NCBI GenBank assembly: GCA_030490835.1
Contig: CM059971.1
Span: 372,001 to 436,000, forward strand
From: Annona cherimola
Taxonomy: Eukaryota; Streptophyta; Magnoliopsida; Magnoliales; Annonaceae
Direction of reading: 5' to 3'
Length of the DNA stretch: 64,000 bases
Shown: in pieces, positions 1 to 12,636 of the stretch
Numbering within the stretch: the stretch's first letter is position 1
Layout: the number at the start of each line of letters is the position of its first letter
Position numbers and translations under genes: made by a program
The notes under the pieces: model-generated
Told to the model about the DNA's origin: nothing
Databases searched by the model: none
The model's input: the letters and a program-made list of their open reading frames with translations, nothing else

Positions 1-365
1 GACTTCATATTTTCATCACTTTTGACAAAATAATTTTTATCACCAGTCATGTGGTTTGAACAACCACTATCAAGATACCAGACATCATGTGGCACTTTTT
101 GAAGATTTAAATAGGAGATGAATGCTTGATCATTTGAGCCACTTTTTTCTAAATAATTTGCCTCTTGTTTGTACCAGTAGTCTTTATCAAAATGAGTGGC
201 CCTCTTGCACCTTGTGCATTTATGGTGGCAATTATTTAAGTTATGGCCACTTTTATTGCATAATTTGCGATAAATTTAGAATTTTTCCTATTTTCTTGAT
301 TTTGAAATTTTTCTCTTCCCTTGCCATGGTTATTTGGTGGCTTTTTTTGAAATTTAGCTCCATGA

Positions 366-878
366 TTATTTTCTCCTTTTTCTTGAATTTTGTTTTCTCC
401 ATCCCTTTTTGAAATATTGAATTTTAACTGAAAAGCTTGCTCCAGTGGCTGTTCTGAGAATCCACGCATTCTTTCTTTGTTGGCTTGAAGAGAACCATAA
501 TTCAACTAAGGAGAGCATAGATAAATCTTTGGATTCTTCTATAGTATCCATCACATGATCGAATTTATGAGGAAAGCTTCTTAATATTTTTGAAATAATT
601 CTTTTATCTTCGATTGTATTCCCATAGCTTCTAATTTGATCTATAATATTAGAAACATGGGAGAAAAATGCTTGTACAGTTTCTCCTTCCCTCATTAATA
701 GAATATCAAAATCTTTCCATAATGATTGGAGCTTGATGAAAATTACTCTATCATGGCCTTTAAATTCATTTTTCAAAATATGCCATGCCCCCTTTGATGT
801 TGTAGACGCCATAATTCTTGGATATGTTGTCTTGCCTACTCCTTGTTGAATATATAACAAGGCTATTGCATCTCGCAT
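366..878 (-). pseudogene. Copia gag fragment (UBN2-type) of the gene C element
   Basis: An open stretch of about 170 codons matches the gag of the gene B copy at 58007-58459. It has the pattern of UBN2-type Copia gag: a GAWHIL segment, then [17 protein letters not shown] and VQAFFSHV. It loses frame near the zinc-knuckle region; cysteine/histidine codons for the knuckle can be read in another frame near 150-290. Gag would package element RNA; this copy cannot make a complete polyprotein. Confidence 0.75.
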
Positions 879-1210
879 TTGATTTTCGTAATATTATTTT
901 TTCTTATTTTCATCTCAGGATACAAGTTCTATGTCATACTTGGGTTGCTCATAGCCATATTGGATTAAGTCCCATAATCCGTGTGATAATGGATTAAGTC
1001 CCATAATCCGTGTGATATAAACAGGGTCTTCATTTGTATACTCTAAAAATCCTTAGCTTCACCTTCAAATATGGGGACGGATGTTTGGGTATAATTAAAT
1101 ATGGCAATGGAGGCCATTGGTGGCGTACCTTAAAATATCTCCTTGCAATAGTAGCGTAGTAGTGAAATAACAGCTTCCACGGCACCGGGATAATGTAGCT
1201 CTTATACCAC

Positions 1211-1625
1211 TGATGGATTTATGAAATAGGGTAGATATGGAACGGATACACACAAGTACCGTTAAAAAATATTTGGAAGAGGAAAATTTTATCGAGCACA
1301 AGGTATGGATCGTTACATGCATATAGGATTTTTTTTAACAAAATGAAAGAGTTCAGTCCCCTTTTTATAGCTAACTTCAGTCGGTTAATTTCAAAAAAAT
1401 CTAACCGCAATCTATGATATTTAATCACATTTTTGTGCGTGCAAATTGCATACAACCTTCTTGAATATTATACTGCTGTATTAGTCCACCATTTAATAAA
1501 AAGTTCATGTATGCGTAAATATTTGTGTTGCCGACTTAGCCAACTTGCATGCCGTCATTATCTGACACGTAGAATTTTCACATTGCTGGGGGTATCCAGA
1601 TTTTTCTGGTTAATTTTTTTCAACA
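1211..1625 (-). repeat. Copia 5' LTR (gene C element)
   Basis: 415-bp LTR starting TGATGG and ending CAACA on the + strand, followed by target duplication ATATA. It aligns along its length with the LTRs at 54354-54782 and 58637-58980. Confidence 0.85.
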
Positions 1626-1673
1626 ATATAAATATGCTTTGTCTCTTCCTTTGCTTGATATTAAATATTTCAT

Positions 1674-1985
1674 CTGAAGTTGGTTGAAGCAAAATCCAAA
1701 GACGGAGACTTTGCAAAGGCTTTCGCAAAGCATCTTAACTTGGAGGGTCAGTACAGTACTCGAATTTACAAGACCTGAAAATTTAGCATGGCATAGGACC
1801 GTCTGAAGATGCACCTTGCATTGTCACTAATCTTTCTGCTTTTCTTCTGGTGTTCTACAGGTTCGCCCGAGAAAAACGGGTTCAAGTTCTACAAACTGGA
1901 CATTAAGAACGTGTTCCTGATTGACTGGGTTGGTAAAGATACAGAAGTCCCAGTAGCTGAGTACCTCAACCACGGCAAGGCATGA
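1674..1985 (+). pseudogene. CREG-like gene C, exons 4-5 only (5' part off-window; exon-4 acceptor mutated)
   Basis: Exon 4 (1674-1746) and exon 5 (1861-1985, TGA stop) align with genes A and B in the same frame and end in the same kind of [14 protein letters not shown] strand. The donor at 1747 and the acceptor before 1861 are intact. The canonical exon-4 acceptor is not: where A and B have AG, this copy has AT at 1672-1673. An AG at 1678-1679 could replace it with an in-frame loss of two residues, so loss of function is likely but not proven. Upstream lies the LTR of an antisense Copia inserted in intron 3 exactly as in gene B; exons 1-3 would be left of the window. The polyadenylation AATAAA found after gene A is altered here. 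Confidence 0.7.
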
Positions 1986-4900
1986 AAACGATTACCAGCT
2001 GAATGTATCTTTGTTCGTGCATGTGATGTCATCGAATCTAACAAATGCTATGACGGTAATATTTTAGAAATAATAATAATAAATAAATAAATAAATAAAT
2101 GTTATGATAGGAGAGGCATCTCATATGAGTTGTTGAACCAACTGTACGGACCTCTTTCGATATATATATATATATATTATAATTGTGTTTGTTTGGTGGT
2201 TTATGACCCTTAATTATATCTATCATCTCTGATTCAGATGGGATTTGCTGCAATCTTTCACACCTCCGATTTGGGTATATTAAATAATAATTAAGATACG
2301 AAGATAGATTTTATTTGACATGTTCTCTGCCGCATACATTATTGATCGACTCCTAACAAGTGTTATGCTACTGTTTGAGCTATTAGGATCTACACGATTG
2401 CAATTTTTAAGTAAAAATTAGGGTGCCACGGACAAGATAAATATGAAACCTTTTCTATTTTTCAGGATATGATAAGGTCTATTTTAAGGGTTGAAATTCG
2501 GAAAAGTATTAACACTCCTGGTAAGAGATGAACTAATTCAATGCATCCAAGTACGAAACCTTATTTTTTAATATTTTTTGAAAACTTTTCACGTAATTGT
2601 TAAACTATGTGTATTTAACATGTGTATTAATTTGGTCAATTTTGGAGATATTTTTCAGATTTTTTTTAAAAAATAACATTTTTAGTAATTTAAAATTACT
2701 AAAATGCCACTAGTTTTTAAAAATCCGAAAAATATTTAAAAATCTCCAAAAGTAGTAAAAATTGATACATATGTTAAATACATTTAAATTAATAGTTTCA
2801 TGAAAAAATTTAAAAAATAAAAAAATAAGTTTTGCACCTGAATGCATTGAAATTTCAATGCAACAAGGGCATTGAATCAATTCACTACAAGTGAAGTGAG
2901 AGAGAGGTATGTAATCCACAATGACAATGGCATGAGAAATAAGGCACTCAGGCCGGTTCTCTTTAATAGCCTATTAACTTGGAGTTTACTCTTATGAGAT
3001 TCTAAAGGAAAAATTTGGGAGGGAATGGATAAGCCATGGCAACTATTCTTAAAAAGCTAAACACTAATTTAAATGTTCAACTTCGGTTAAGGTATCATGA
3101 GTAACCACCGATCCTAATTTGAGTAAGTTAAAATATAAAACATTACCCATGGATTCAGGTAAGGTAAAAATTTTTATCGACCCTCTCAAATAGAGTATGG
3201 GTAGGGCAAATATGTTCGAAACCCGAAACTGACCTGCATAGATATAATTATACATATGTATATGATATATATTATGTAGTATGTATTGTATCTTGTTTGC
3301 AATGTCTTGTGTGGATCTTGTGCCTTGTGGAGTTATGGATTATGAAATAAGAAACTAATTGAGTTTTTTTTTGTATATGTTATTGACTTAAAAAATCTTT
3401 TACAATAAGCTTGTGAATTGCGATTAATATATTCATAGTTTTAATGATTGGGTTGTGACAATCTATATTTTATATTTTCTACATAATAATGTAAAATATA
3501 ACATATGTATATACAATTTTTGAAATGTAAATGAGTATTGTTTCATATTTTTTAAGATAACATAGAAGTATTTTTTTAAAATATTATATTTGAGTAATAA
3601 ATGAACCTATTTGGAATCGAAATTGGAACGGACGTTATGGGTAATGGGGAGGTAGGGTACACCTAGTTGCAACCTTAAACATTATACACCTAAAAAAAAA
3701 ACCCTAAAACACTATATAGGTCTAGGGGTGCAAGTAAAGTTCGGGTACTCGAGTACGGACCCAAGAAAGCCCAACTTTTGAATGGCTTTCGGTTGATATT
3801 AGTTGGGTTTTGGATAGTGAATTTGGGTTTAACCTGAACCGAATTCCAATACGATTTAGTTTGGGTTAAGTGTACTCTAAACCAAATTACATCAGCTAAA
3901 CAATTCAAATTATTTAGATTAAATAACTCAAATAATTTCAATATATTTAGGCATAATCTTACATCTTATATTGACTTTAAATGTACAATAAATTTATTAT
4001 ATTTTTAATGAACTATAAACTAGATAAAAATATAAACTAGATCTTATTTAAAATGTCTTTTGGTTGTATTGCCATTTTTCATATTTGTATGAAAATATAT
4101 GGCTTTTAATTAAATAGTAACTCAATATATTAACTGATTACTGATGATATTAAATAATTTTTTTGATAATTAACTATATTGAATAACACTTATAACATTT
4201 TTCGATATTATGAAAAATTGAAATTTTAATGCATTAACCTGAATTATCAACTGAAACATTTAATCCATTTAAATTGAATTTTAGTTTCGATTTTATAAAC
4301 TTGGTTTGGTTTAGATTTGGGCTTTAGAAAATAGGTTATTATTTGGTTTGGCTATAGCTTTTCAATTTGAAGTAAAAATAGATTAACCTCATCCCAAACT
4401 GAGACAACTCAAGTTCGACCCTTTACAAGTCATTCGAGTGTTGACATTAAAGATGGGAGTATTTTAAATACATATATACACATATTTTTACAAATTTTAA
4501 AAAATATATACACATATCCAAAAATAGAAAATTTGGTTTATATGTTAAATAATTTAGATAAACAAGTATATAAAGAAAAAATAAATTTTTTGAGGTAGGC
4601 TAAGTGCAGCATTTACTTAATCTGGGCTCACATAATCATTCCTCATATATATTGGGTGGCTATGATTGTTTTAATTTTTGTGAAATATATATGGACAGTA
4701 TTATGCGCATGATTTCGAATAGAATTCATTATTTAGATCGAGTATTTGAAATGAGCGCAAGTTGCTTTTATTTTGATCTAAGTCATTATTGGCAACCATT
4801 ATTTAAGCAGCCATTATTTAGTTGATTTTAAAAGACTTATTTAATGCTCTTGTCAGAACATTGAGGTTCCAACATGCATGGGCGTTATGTGAATGTATAA

Positions 4901-5222
4901 AATTCTGATTATTTGAATGATACGTTTTAGCAAGTTGGATGATCTGATGGACTGTGAAAATTTTTTCCCCATCTGTATTTCTTCTCTAACATACCTAGTG
5001 TTTTGGATTTTTGCAAACAGGTCCACTCTGGAGAAATTTTTGCAGAAAAGAACCAATCATTGTATTAATTACATAAATACATATTGAAAATAAATTACAC
5101 CTTGGCGATTGTACCTTTCTATTTAGATTAATGATTAGGCCAGAAAAATATTGGAGGAAGTCTAATTCAGAATGATGAGCTAAGGAAACCTGATGATGGT
5201 GTCGCAATTTTGCAACCATATA
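1986..5222. repeat. 3' flank of duplicated CREG segment, copy 1
   Basis: This gene-free flank aligns with 16290-21356 (after removing the LTR at 16932-18711) and with 60471-63768. It includes a degenerate hAT-like stretch (about 3075-3680, rich in GGTA/GGGTA with complement-like partner at 45061-45738) and a TAGGGGTGCAAG start near 3723 leading into GGGTTCGG-type sequence. Short frames in it are not shared as coding sequence. Confidence 0.8.
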
Positions 5223-6735
5223 CTTCGTATGGTGGTTTATGACCCTTAATTATATCTGTGATCTTTGATTCAGATGGGATTTACTGCAATCTTTCACAAC
5301 TCCGATTCGGGTATATTAAATAACAATTAAGATACAAATATAGATTTTATTTGACATCTTCTGTAGGCCGCATACATTATTTGAGCTATTAGGATCTAAA
5401 CAATTACAATTTTTAAATGAAAATTAGGGCGCCGCCCACAAGATAAATATGAAACCTTTTCTATTTCTTGGGATATGATAAGATCTGTTTTAAGGGCTGA
5501 AATTGGGAATAGTATTAACACTCCTTGTAAGAGGTGAACTAATTTAATGCATCATGGTACAAAAAGTCATTTTCTTTTATATTTTTTGAAAAATTTTCAC
5601 ACAACTGTGCAACTAGGTGTATTTAACATGCGTATCAAATTTTATTATTTTTGGAGATTTTTAGATATTTTTTGGATTTTTAAAAGTTAATAACATTTTT
5701 AGTAATTTAAAATTGCTAAAATACCACTAGGTTTTAAAAAATCCGAAAAATATCTAAAAATGGTAAAAATTGATACACATGTTAAATACATTTAGATTAA
5801 TGGTCCCATGAAAAAATTTTCAAAAAATAAAAAAAATTTTGCACCTGGTTGCATTGAAATTTTAATGCAATCGGGTGCATTGAATCAGCTGAAAGAGAGG
5901 TATGTAATCCGTGTTGGCAATGGTATGAGAAATAAGGCATGTGCATTGGTTCTCTTTAATGGCCTATCTAGCCCGGCGGCTTGCAATAAGGACAAGTGTC
6001 AACTTGGAGTTAACCCTTATGAGATCGAAAAGAAAATTTTTTTAAAGGGCATGGATAAGTCATGGCAACTATTTTTAAAAAGCTAAACACTAATTTTAGA
6101 GTGTGACTTAGGTAAGGTATCTATGGGTAACGACCGACTCGATCCTAATTTGGGTAAGGTAGAGTACAAAATATTACCAGTGAGTATGGGTAAGGTAAAA
6201 ATTACTATGCATTCCCTTAAATAGGTATGGATAGAGTAGATATGTTGAGTACCCAAAACCAACAATATGGATTTTGACAATCTATACTTTATATCTTTTA
6301 TATGATAAAGTAAAATACAACGTATGTACCTGCAATATTGAAATATAAATGAGTATTGTTTTATATTTTTAAGATAACATAAAAATATTTTTTAAAAATA
6401 TTATATTTGAGTGTAAAAAAACTAATTTTGAACAATTGGAATTGACCTTATGGGTGATGGGTAGGGTAGGGTACATTAGGGACCAAATTGACAAATGGAT
6501 AATGTAGGGTAAGGCCTTTTGCAAATACGGTGCAAGTAGGGTAGACCACTATCCGAATCAAACCAACTAAGCTACACCACTAAATATTATACACCTAAAA
6601 AAAAACAAAAACAAAAACAAAAAGTAAACACTATATGGGTCTAGGGGTGCAAGTTTGGGTAACTCGAGTGCGGATCCAAGTAAGTCGTATTTTTAAATGA
6701 TTTTCAATCGATATTAGTTGGGTTTCGGATGGTTG
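5223..6735. repeat. Second tandem copy of the CREG 3' flank (1b)
   Basis: Starting at GGTGGTTTATGACCC, the sequence repeats about 2196-3790, including the CACCTGG...GCATTGAA block and the degenerate hAT-like stretch. It stops at about 6735, where a different repeat begins. No CREG exon is included. Confidence 0.8.
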
Positions 6736-7480
6736 TTTAAAAATTTTGATAAATCTTTAATTTTTTTAATTATTGATGTCCGTCAATTTCATAGTTCTCC
6801 TTTTACCCCTTTCTTTCCTTTTAAATGTATTTCAGTTAATGCCATAAAAAATGGATGCCCGTTAATAGAAAGATAAGTGATAAAAAAAATGTTGTAATTA
6901 GGAATGCTAACAAAAACTTGAAACAACCACTAGGGGCTTGGCCTGATGGTAGCTGATGGTAGCAGTGGTGACATATTTGCCCCAAGGGCTACTATTCGAG
7001 TATGCTCTTATGTAGGAGAGAATTAGCAATTTTTCCTTGATTTGAGCGTATTCACAGATTTCTCCTTAATTGAGGGGTATTTATTGATTCCCTCGAATTT
7101 TTAAATGGTTTTCGGTTGATATTAGTTAGGTTTTGGATAGTTGTTTAAAAATTTTGGTAAATCTTTGTTTTTTAATTATCAGTGTTCGTCAATTACATAG
7201 TTCTCCTTTTTTCCCTTTCTTTCCTTTTAAATGTATGTCTGTTGATACCATAAAAAAATATATGTCCATTAATTGAAAGGTAAGTGATAAAAAAATGTTG
7301 TAATTAGGAATGCCAACAAAAGCTTGAAACAACCACTAGGGGCTTGCCGTGATGGCAGCGTGGTGACATATCTGCCCTAAGGGCCCCTATTCAAGTCTCC
7401 TCTTATGTAGTAGAGAATTTGCATTTTTTTCTTGATTTGAGAATATTTACAAATTTCTCTTAATTGAGGGGTATTCTCTT
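6735..7480. repeat. Tandem duplication of a retroelement-like 380-bp block
   Basis: 6735-7085 and 7115-7465 are similar copies (GTTTAAAAATTTTG..., AACAACCACTAGGGGCTTG, TTGATTTGAG). A third dispersed copy lies at 26260-26900. No coding content. Confidence 0.75.
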
Positions 7481-8100
7481 AATACATGAGATAAACATGA
7501 GAATTTGAAATTCAAAAACATACAGATGCTAGTTCTATTTTTATTTTTTTGAAAATTTTAAATATGCATCCATAAGTCAAACATCGCATTTGTATTCCTA
7601 AGTTTATCAAAATTGCAAATATACCCGTAAAATTTGTGAAAAATTTGCAAGCGCGTCCCTTCTGTTAGGGTGCTGTTTGATCTTTTGATAAAATGACAAA
7701 AAAATCCTTTAAACCAAATGATACACTTGCAATGTTTGCAAATATTTTAGGCATATTTGCTATTTCATTATTTTGTATATTTTGCATAATATTATTGTAT
7801 TAGATTCTTTTAAAAATATGTTTACAACATTTACAAAATTACAAGCGTATTGGCTTAAAAGGCTTTACTATTATTTTACAGAACAACCAAAAATCATCTT
7901 AAAAGAAGAGATACACTCGTGATTTTATATAACCCTTGCGGCATGGTGTATAACCACGGGTGTGTCATTAGGCACTCATGATCACTAATCTCATATTATA
8001 CCGAATCACATTAAAAGTAACAACTAATAATAGTGTAGAATAATAGTGAGACGGGTTGAATCCACGAAAAGAACTTGATAATGGACACCAAATATGCATA
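7480..8100. repeat. Gypsy-like dispersed fragment
   Basis: Matches 26930-27420 and, over its last part, 46135-46330. It ends in GGGTTGAATCCAC, a phrase common beside LTRs of plant gypsy elements. It is degenerate, with no protein domain visible. Confidence 0.5.
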
Positions 8101-8246
8101 ATGATTCCATGAGAAGTAGACTTTAAGATTTATATGGTTTTACATCTTGGTATTTATTTTTATCTTGAAAAATTTTATTTATCATAGTATTTTTAGCTTT
8201 GACACAGTAGACCACATCTATGACATCCCAAGGGTGGGGTGTTACA
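8100..8246 (-). repeat. Inverted start of a TGTAACACCCC-type LTR
   Basis: The complement of this stretch begins TGTAACACCCCACC and follows the first 200 bp of the solo LTR at 16932-18711. Only this end is present, so it is a truncated LTR. Confidence 0.7.
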
Positions 8247-8344
8247 ATTCTTCTTCCCAATCTCTGGACACCCAAGATGCTACTCCCACTTACTTTTTTA
8301 TCTCTCTCGTATATAGCAATTGTAATCAAAATCTTACTCCCACC

Positions 8345-8495
8345 CGCTCACATTTTTTCAAAAATTTTTTTTTCAATACCCAAAATACACCTAGCTTTAT
8401 ATGTTCATGAAAAAATCAAAAAAAAATATTTTTTTTTGGCCGAGCTAACTAAGGCCTTAATGAGCCTGGCCTAACAAAATCAGGCCTCATATTAA
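8345..8495. repeat. Truncated MULE-like MITE (right end)
   Basis: Shares the right half of the MITE at 42865-43141 and ends at the same CCTAACAAAATCAGGCCTC. The left inverted repeat is missing. The following ATATTAAAA equals the target duplication of the complete copies. Confidence 0.6.
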
Positions 8496-9907
8496 AATGC
8501 AACGGCCAGCACTTGAAGGGGAAGAGAGCCGTTTTTTTAAAGAAAATGGTGGAGATTAATGGCATTAAGCTCAACCGTTTAGCAAATGCATTAGTATAAG
8601 AAGGGGAGAAGGAGATGGGTTACGTCGTTAAAAAAACAGAGAAAGAAACCAAACAGGGAGACCGACCAAGGAAGAAGAAGAGGAAACTAAAGGTATGTCG
8701 CGTGTAACTATTTTTTAGTTAATCTCATTCATTTTACAATATATGTAACTCATTTCTTAGATCTAAACCATTCATGATGTTACTAGCATGACCACATGCA
8801 AAATTAAATGTTTTAAAATGTGAAACCCTCAATTCCACTGCTTTTGGAATTTAAACAAGGATAAATGGATCAGCTGGAATGGGCATTCCAAAAATTTTTA
8901 TGTTCAATCTACTACTAAATTCTTGGTAGAAAGCAAACAGTGTAAAATGAGGTCTATTCCAACCCTTCTGGGATGTTCGGAATGCGTTATGTGATTGAAT
9001 CGATCATGAGGTTCATTTGCTTAACATCAAGATTTCTTTTTTTTGTTTCTTTATTACTTTATACAAAATCTCATTGAATATTACAATCATGCTAAATAAT
9101 TCTACTCCAAAGAAAACAATAAGGACTGCTCACTTCTTATTATCAAAAGAGAGACCAAATGCTCCCCTAGTGTTTGCATGAGCACCAAAGTGTGATATCT
9201 TCTAAAAAGTAAATAAATATTAGGAAAATTTTTACATTTGTAAGAAGCCACTACTCAATGCTTTATGCCAATATGTATTAGTGACATAGATGGAGCCACA
9301 TGGACCTAGGGCGGCAAGCGCCCTCTTTGAATTTTTGAAAATCCAAACAATCCACTTAAAAATATAATTCATTTTTATATGATTGCCTTATGAAATTATA
9401 TTATGCCCTTTCTATATGAGTTTTCTCTCACAAAGGTTCTAGCTCCACCACTGATATAGAATGGTAATTGAGATTTAAGTCTATCAAATGAACATCACTA
9501 GGACAAAAAAAATTTCAATTGCAACCAGGAAATAGCAATGGCAATGTATTTTGTTGCAACTGTGCTAATTATTCGAACCATTTTCTAGTTCGTTGCTCTT
9601 ATGATTATATTAGGGTTTCTCTCTTCTTTTTGACCCCAACTGTAGCCCTCCTTCCCCATGCCCATCTCCTTGTCCTCCAACCATAAATTGCATTAAAGGT
9701 TGCGGTTTCGTTGATTTGATGTTAGACAATGATGAGGAAAAGAGGAGGCTTCCGGATTTCTGTTGGCATTTGCCAATAGGGAGAAGAGGAAAAATTTTAA
9801 CAACAACAATGTGCAACAACAGATTTCATGGAGGAAAGGTAGATCTTGTAGATTCGGAGGTGAGGAATATGGTGGCATCATCATTCCTCAAAGTTGAGCA
9901 GTAAAGC
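8496..9907. other. Unrecognised DNA left of solo LTR
   Basis: 1.4 kb with no recognisable gene. A purine-rich tract lies near 8630-8690 and a short + frame at 9716-9904 runs up to the LTR insertion point. The frame has no family I recognise and ends with TAA just before the target site. It could be part of a disrupted transcript continuing at 12377, but I see no evidence strong enough to call a gene. Confidence 0.4.
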
Positions 9908-9912
9908 AACAA

Positions 9913-12371
9913 TGTAGAGCCCGGTTAAAAAAAAATGCTGCTGCATGTGCACCACATGTTTGGTGCACATGCAGTGCACCAAATAAAAAGGGGTGTGAAA
10001 AGGAGAGAGCTCGAGCAGGCTCTCGAAACAAAGCCGAAACAGAAAAAAAAAACGGAGAGGAGAAAGAGGAAGAAAGAAGAAGAAGAAAGGAAGAAAGAGA
10101 AGGAGAAGGAAGAAGAGAGGAGAGGGAGCTCGCATCCACGCCGCCGTTCACGCCACTGTTCACGCCGCCGTCGCCGCTGGGTCGCCGGAGGTAAGGAAGA
10201 AACGATTGATTTTGTTGGGTTTTCCATTTTTTATCCCAAATCATGCAATAAACATAGGGGTTTTGCTAAAATACCTTAGATAAACATGTATGGAAGTAAA
10301 TTATATCAATTTGAGTAATAGATTTGGGTATTTAAGGATCCAAGAGTTGAAATGGATATGATTTTGATTTTATTTCCAAGAAAATAGTAGGAAAATCAAT
10401 GGGCTTTTGATAAACTCGTGAATAGGAGGATATTTGGAACCCAAATCATGAAAATAGAAGGTTGAAAATCAAGCCAAGTGTGAAATCAGAAATTCAAGAG
10501 GGGGTGTAACCAATTTTCTTATTCTAAATCGTGATATAGTAGTTGTAAATGCTATTAGGATGTATTAGTTACAAATTAATATGCCCAATTTTAGATAAAA
10601 AGGAGAAAAATTGGAATTTTTCGTGACCCGTGGAAATTGGGCAGCCCCAAAAACGTGGGTAAAACATGGAGCTTTTGGAGTATTTGATTTAAACAGTATT
10701 TATGAATAAATTTTAAAATATTTGGAGTGTTAAAAATATAAAAGAAAAATTTATGGAGAGGTTATGTTAGGTTGTGGGTAGGGTACGGGTGTCAGAAATT
10801 TATGTGAAGTTAGTGGGTAACGAATTCACATAGCATAAAAATGATTGATAAATTTTAATGCCTACATATGTATTTTAAGTAGACACTTAATGAAAAATTA
10901 ATTAATTATTATTAGCTTTCAAATCAATGCATCCGTAGTCATTAAAATTAGAATGCAATATATGGTGATTTAAGTCAATGCTTAGCCAAAATTGCTAATT
11001 TTGATAGGAAAAGGAAAAGAGAAGGTGAAAGATACAACTTAAGACTGTAAGGTAAGCAAGCTTTTCAAATTCAATGATTTATTGTGAACAAGTGTCTATT
11101 TTGTTAATTATTTTGAAAAAAATGGTTGCAATAAATGTTCATGTCATGTATTTATTTATTTCTCTAGAAATATGTGCAAACCAAGTTATTTCCATAGGTA
11201 TTGTAATAAATGTTTATGCCAATATTAAACAAATCTTTGGGAATGACCATTGCCCTACTTTTTCCCTTATATATACATTGATCGTGTTAAGGCATGTTTC
11301 AGGTTTGATTTTGGAAACAATCCTTTTTTTATGATTAACCAAGTAAACCTTTTATGACATAAATGCACTTGACCATTTGTGTGAATGCGACTCATGCATG
11401 GGAATAAATGAAAGGTTTCGCCAAGGTTGTAATCGGACAGGCAGTCCATCCTTGACGTTGCCTAGTCGGTGTGCCTGACGTATGAGTGTAAGTGATCACT
11501 TGATAAGTGTCACTTACCAAAGAAAAAAAGGGGATTATGTCATTGAATAATGCATGTCGTGATTGCATTTCATCTTCATGCATACATGATATCTTGTGAA
11601 GAGGTTCGTGTTTTCTTTTTAAAAAGAAATACGCTTGCTTACTGGGTTCTTTAAACTCACCGATTTTACTAAACAGTTGCAGAATGTATTGACTTCAAGA
11701 GCTATGGAGACTTCACTGGGTAGAAGGGCAGTGAAGTGAGGAGTCATGTGAGACTCTTCAAGATATTTGACTCATTTTGTAATATGTTAAACCATAGAAG
11801 TGCTAGATTTTTCTTAGGTTTGTGAAACATGCGTACTGAAAAATATATGTATATATGTATATATTTTGCATGTATGGTGTGAAAGATACTTGTAATATTA
11901 ATTCTTTTATATTGTGTGAATTATATGGATATATGTATTGTATGGGATGAAAAACATGGGAGTATGGAAAGTATGGTACGATTTCAATGATGATGTGAAG
12001 AAATGGGTTGTTTGTGTTTATGGTGTGAAGAAAATGGGTTGTTTGTGTTTATGATGTGAAGAAATGGATTGTTTGTATTTATGGTGTGAAGAAAATGGGT
12101 TGTTTGTGGTTATGCTGAATGTAATACAGGTTATTTTTGATGTAAAAGACTATATGGTGAATGTTTGTATTTAGGAAATGTCCTAGTTACAGACGGAATG
12201 CTGCCGAAATTTCTATAGGTATGTATAAAAAAAAAAATTTTAGAACACTTTATTTTAGCTTAGTGCATAAGTGTAAGTTAAAGTATAGACTTCACCACTT
12301 TTCAAAAGATTCTGGGCACGAAATTCTATGACAAACTTATGTATAAATACGTCATAGGTCGAGGTGTTACA
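9913..12371 (+). mobile_element. Solo LTR, gypsy-type, with perfect TSD
   Basis: 2459 bp beginning TGTAGAGCCCGG and ending GGTCGAGGTGTTACA, flanked by identical AACAA (9908-9912 and 12372-12376). No internal domain is present, so this is an LTR left by recombination between two LTRs. Parts are related in inverted orientation to the long LTR at 28898-33262 (the purine-rich tract near 10030-10130 and the 11380-11520 block). The basic/acidic frames at 9935-10279 are shadows of the purine tract. Confidence 0.85.
11991..12114 (+). repeat. Minisatellite, about 30 bp x 4
   Basis: Four head-to-tail copies of a unit containing GTGAAGAAATGGGTTGTTTG, differing by single bases, inside the solo LTR. Confidence 0.85.
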
Positions 12372-12636
12372 AACAATGACTACTAGATTTGGGGAAGAAG
12401 ATGGAAGCTTCACTAACAATAATAAACTGGTAAAATAATGGCAAGGCCAATCTTGGCAAGAGAAGATTGTGGCCACTATTTTTTTAAAAGACATTTTGCA
12501 AGATCCATTGCTCAATGATTTTTTACTGAACATGGTAAATGAGTCCCAAGGGTCACGCAACCAAGGCCCCGTGTGACATCAACTACCCTAAGATAGGTTC
12601 ATGTGGTTACTTGTTTTTAATGTCATTGTTCTACTA
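12372..12636. other. Unrecognised DNA right of solo LTR
   Basis: Continues the sequence interrupted by the solo LTR. A + frame of about 30 codons (near 12468-12569) reads DILQDPLLNDFLL and ends in TGA. No family recognised, no splice structure supported. Confidence 0.3.

Larger units (their letters stand above)
1..1625 (-). mobile_element. Ty1/copia retrotransposon, 5' part, in intron 3 of gene C
   Basis: This minus-strand element is cut by the window edge. From right to left it shows the 5' LTR (1211-1625), a primer-binding site matching initiator Met tRNA (GCTCTTATACCA on the + strand, 1198-1209), gag, and the start of the protease region. The LTR ends in CA followed by ATATA (1626-1630), the same 5-bp target duplication found left of the gene B copy. 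Gag is broken: the UBN2-type region is open over 366-878 but other frames carry stops. A small duplication (TAAGTCCCATAATCCGTG) lies near 965-1008. It is paralogous to 57440-58980. Confidence 0.9.

Noticed and set aside
9935..10279. A 114-residue + frame rich in Lys/Glu/Arg, with overlapping Ser/Phe-rich minus frames
   Set aside because: It is the translation of a purine-rich low-complexity tract inside a solo LTR and shares no domain with any protein I know.
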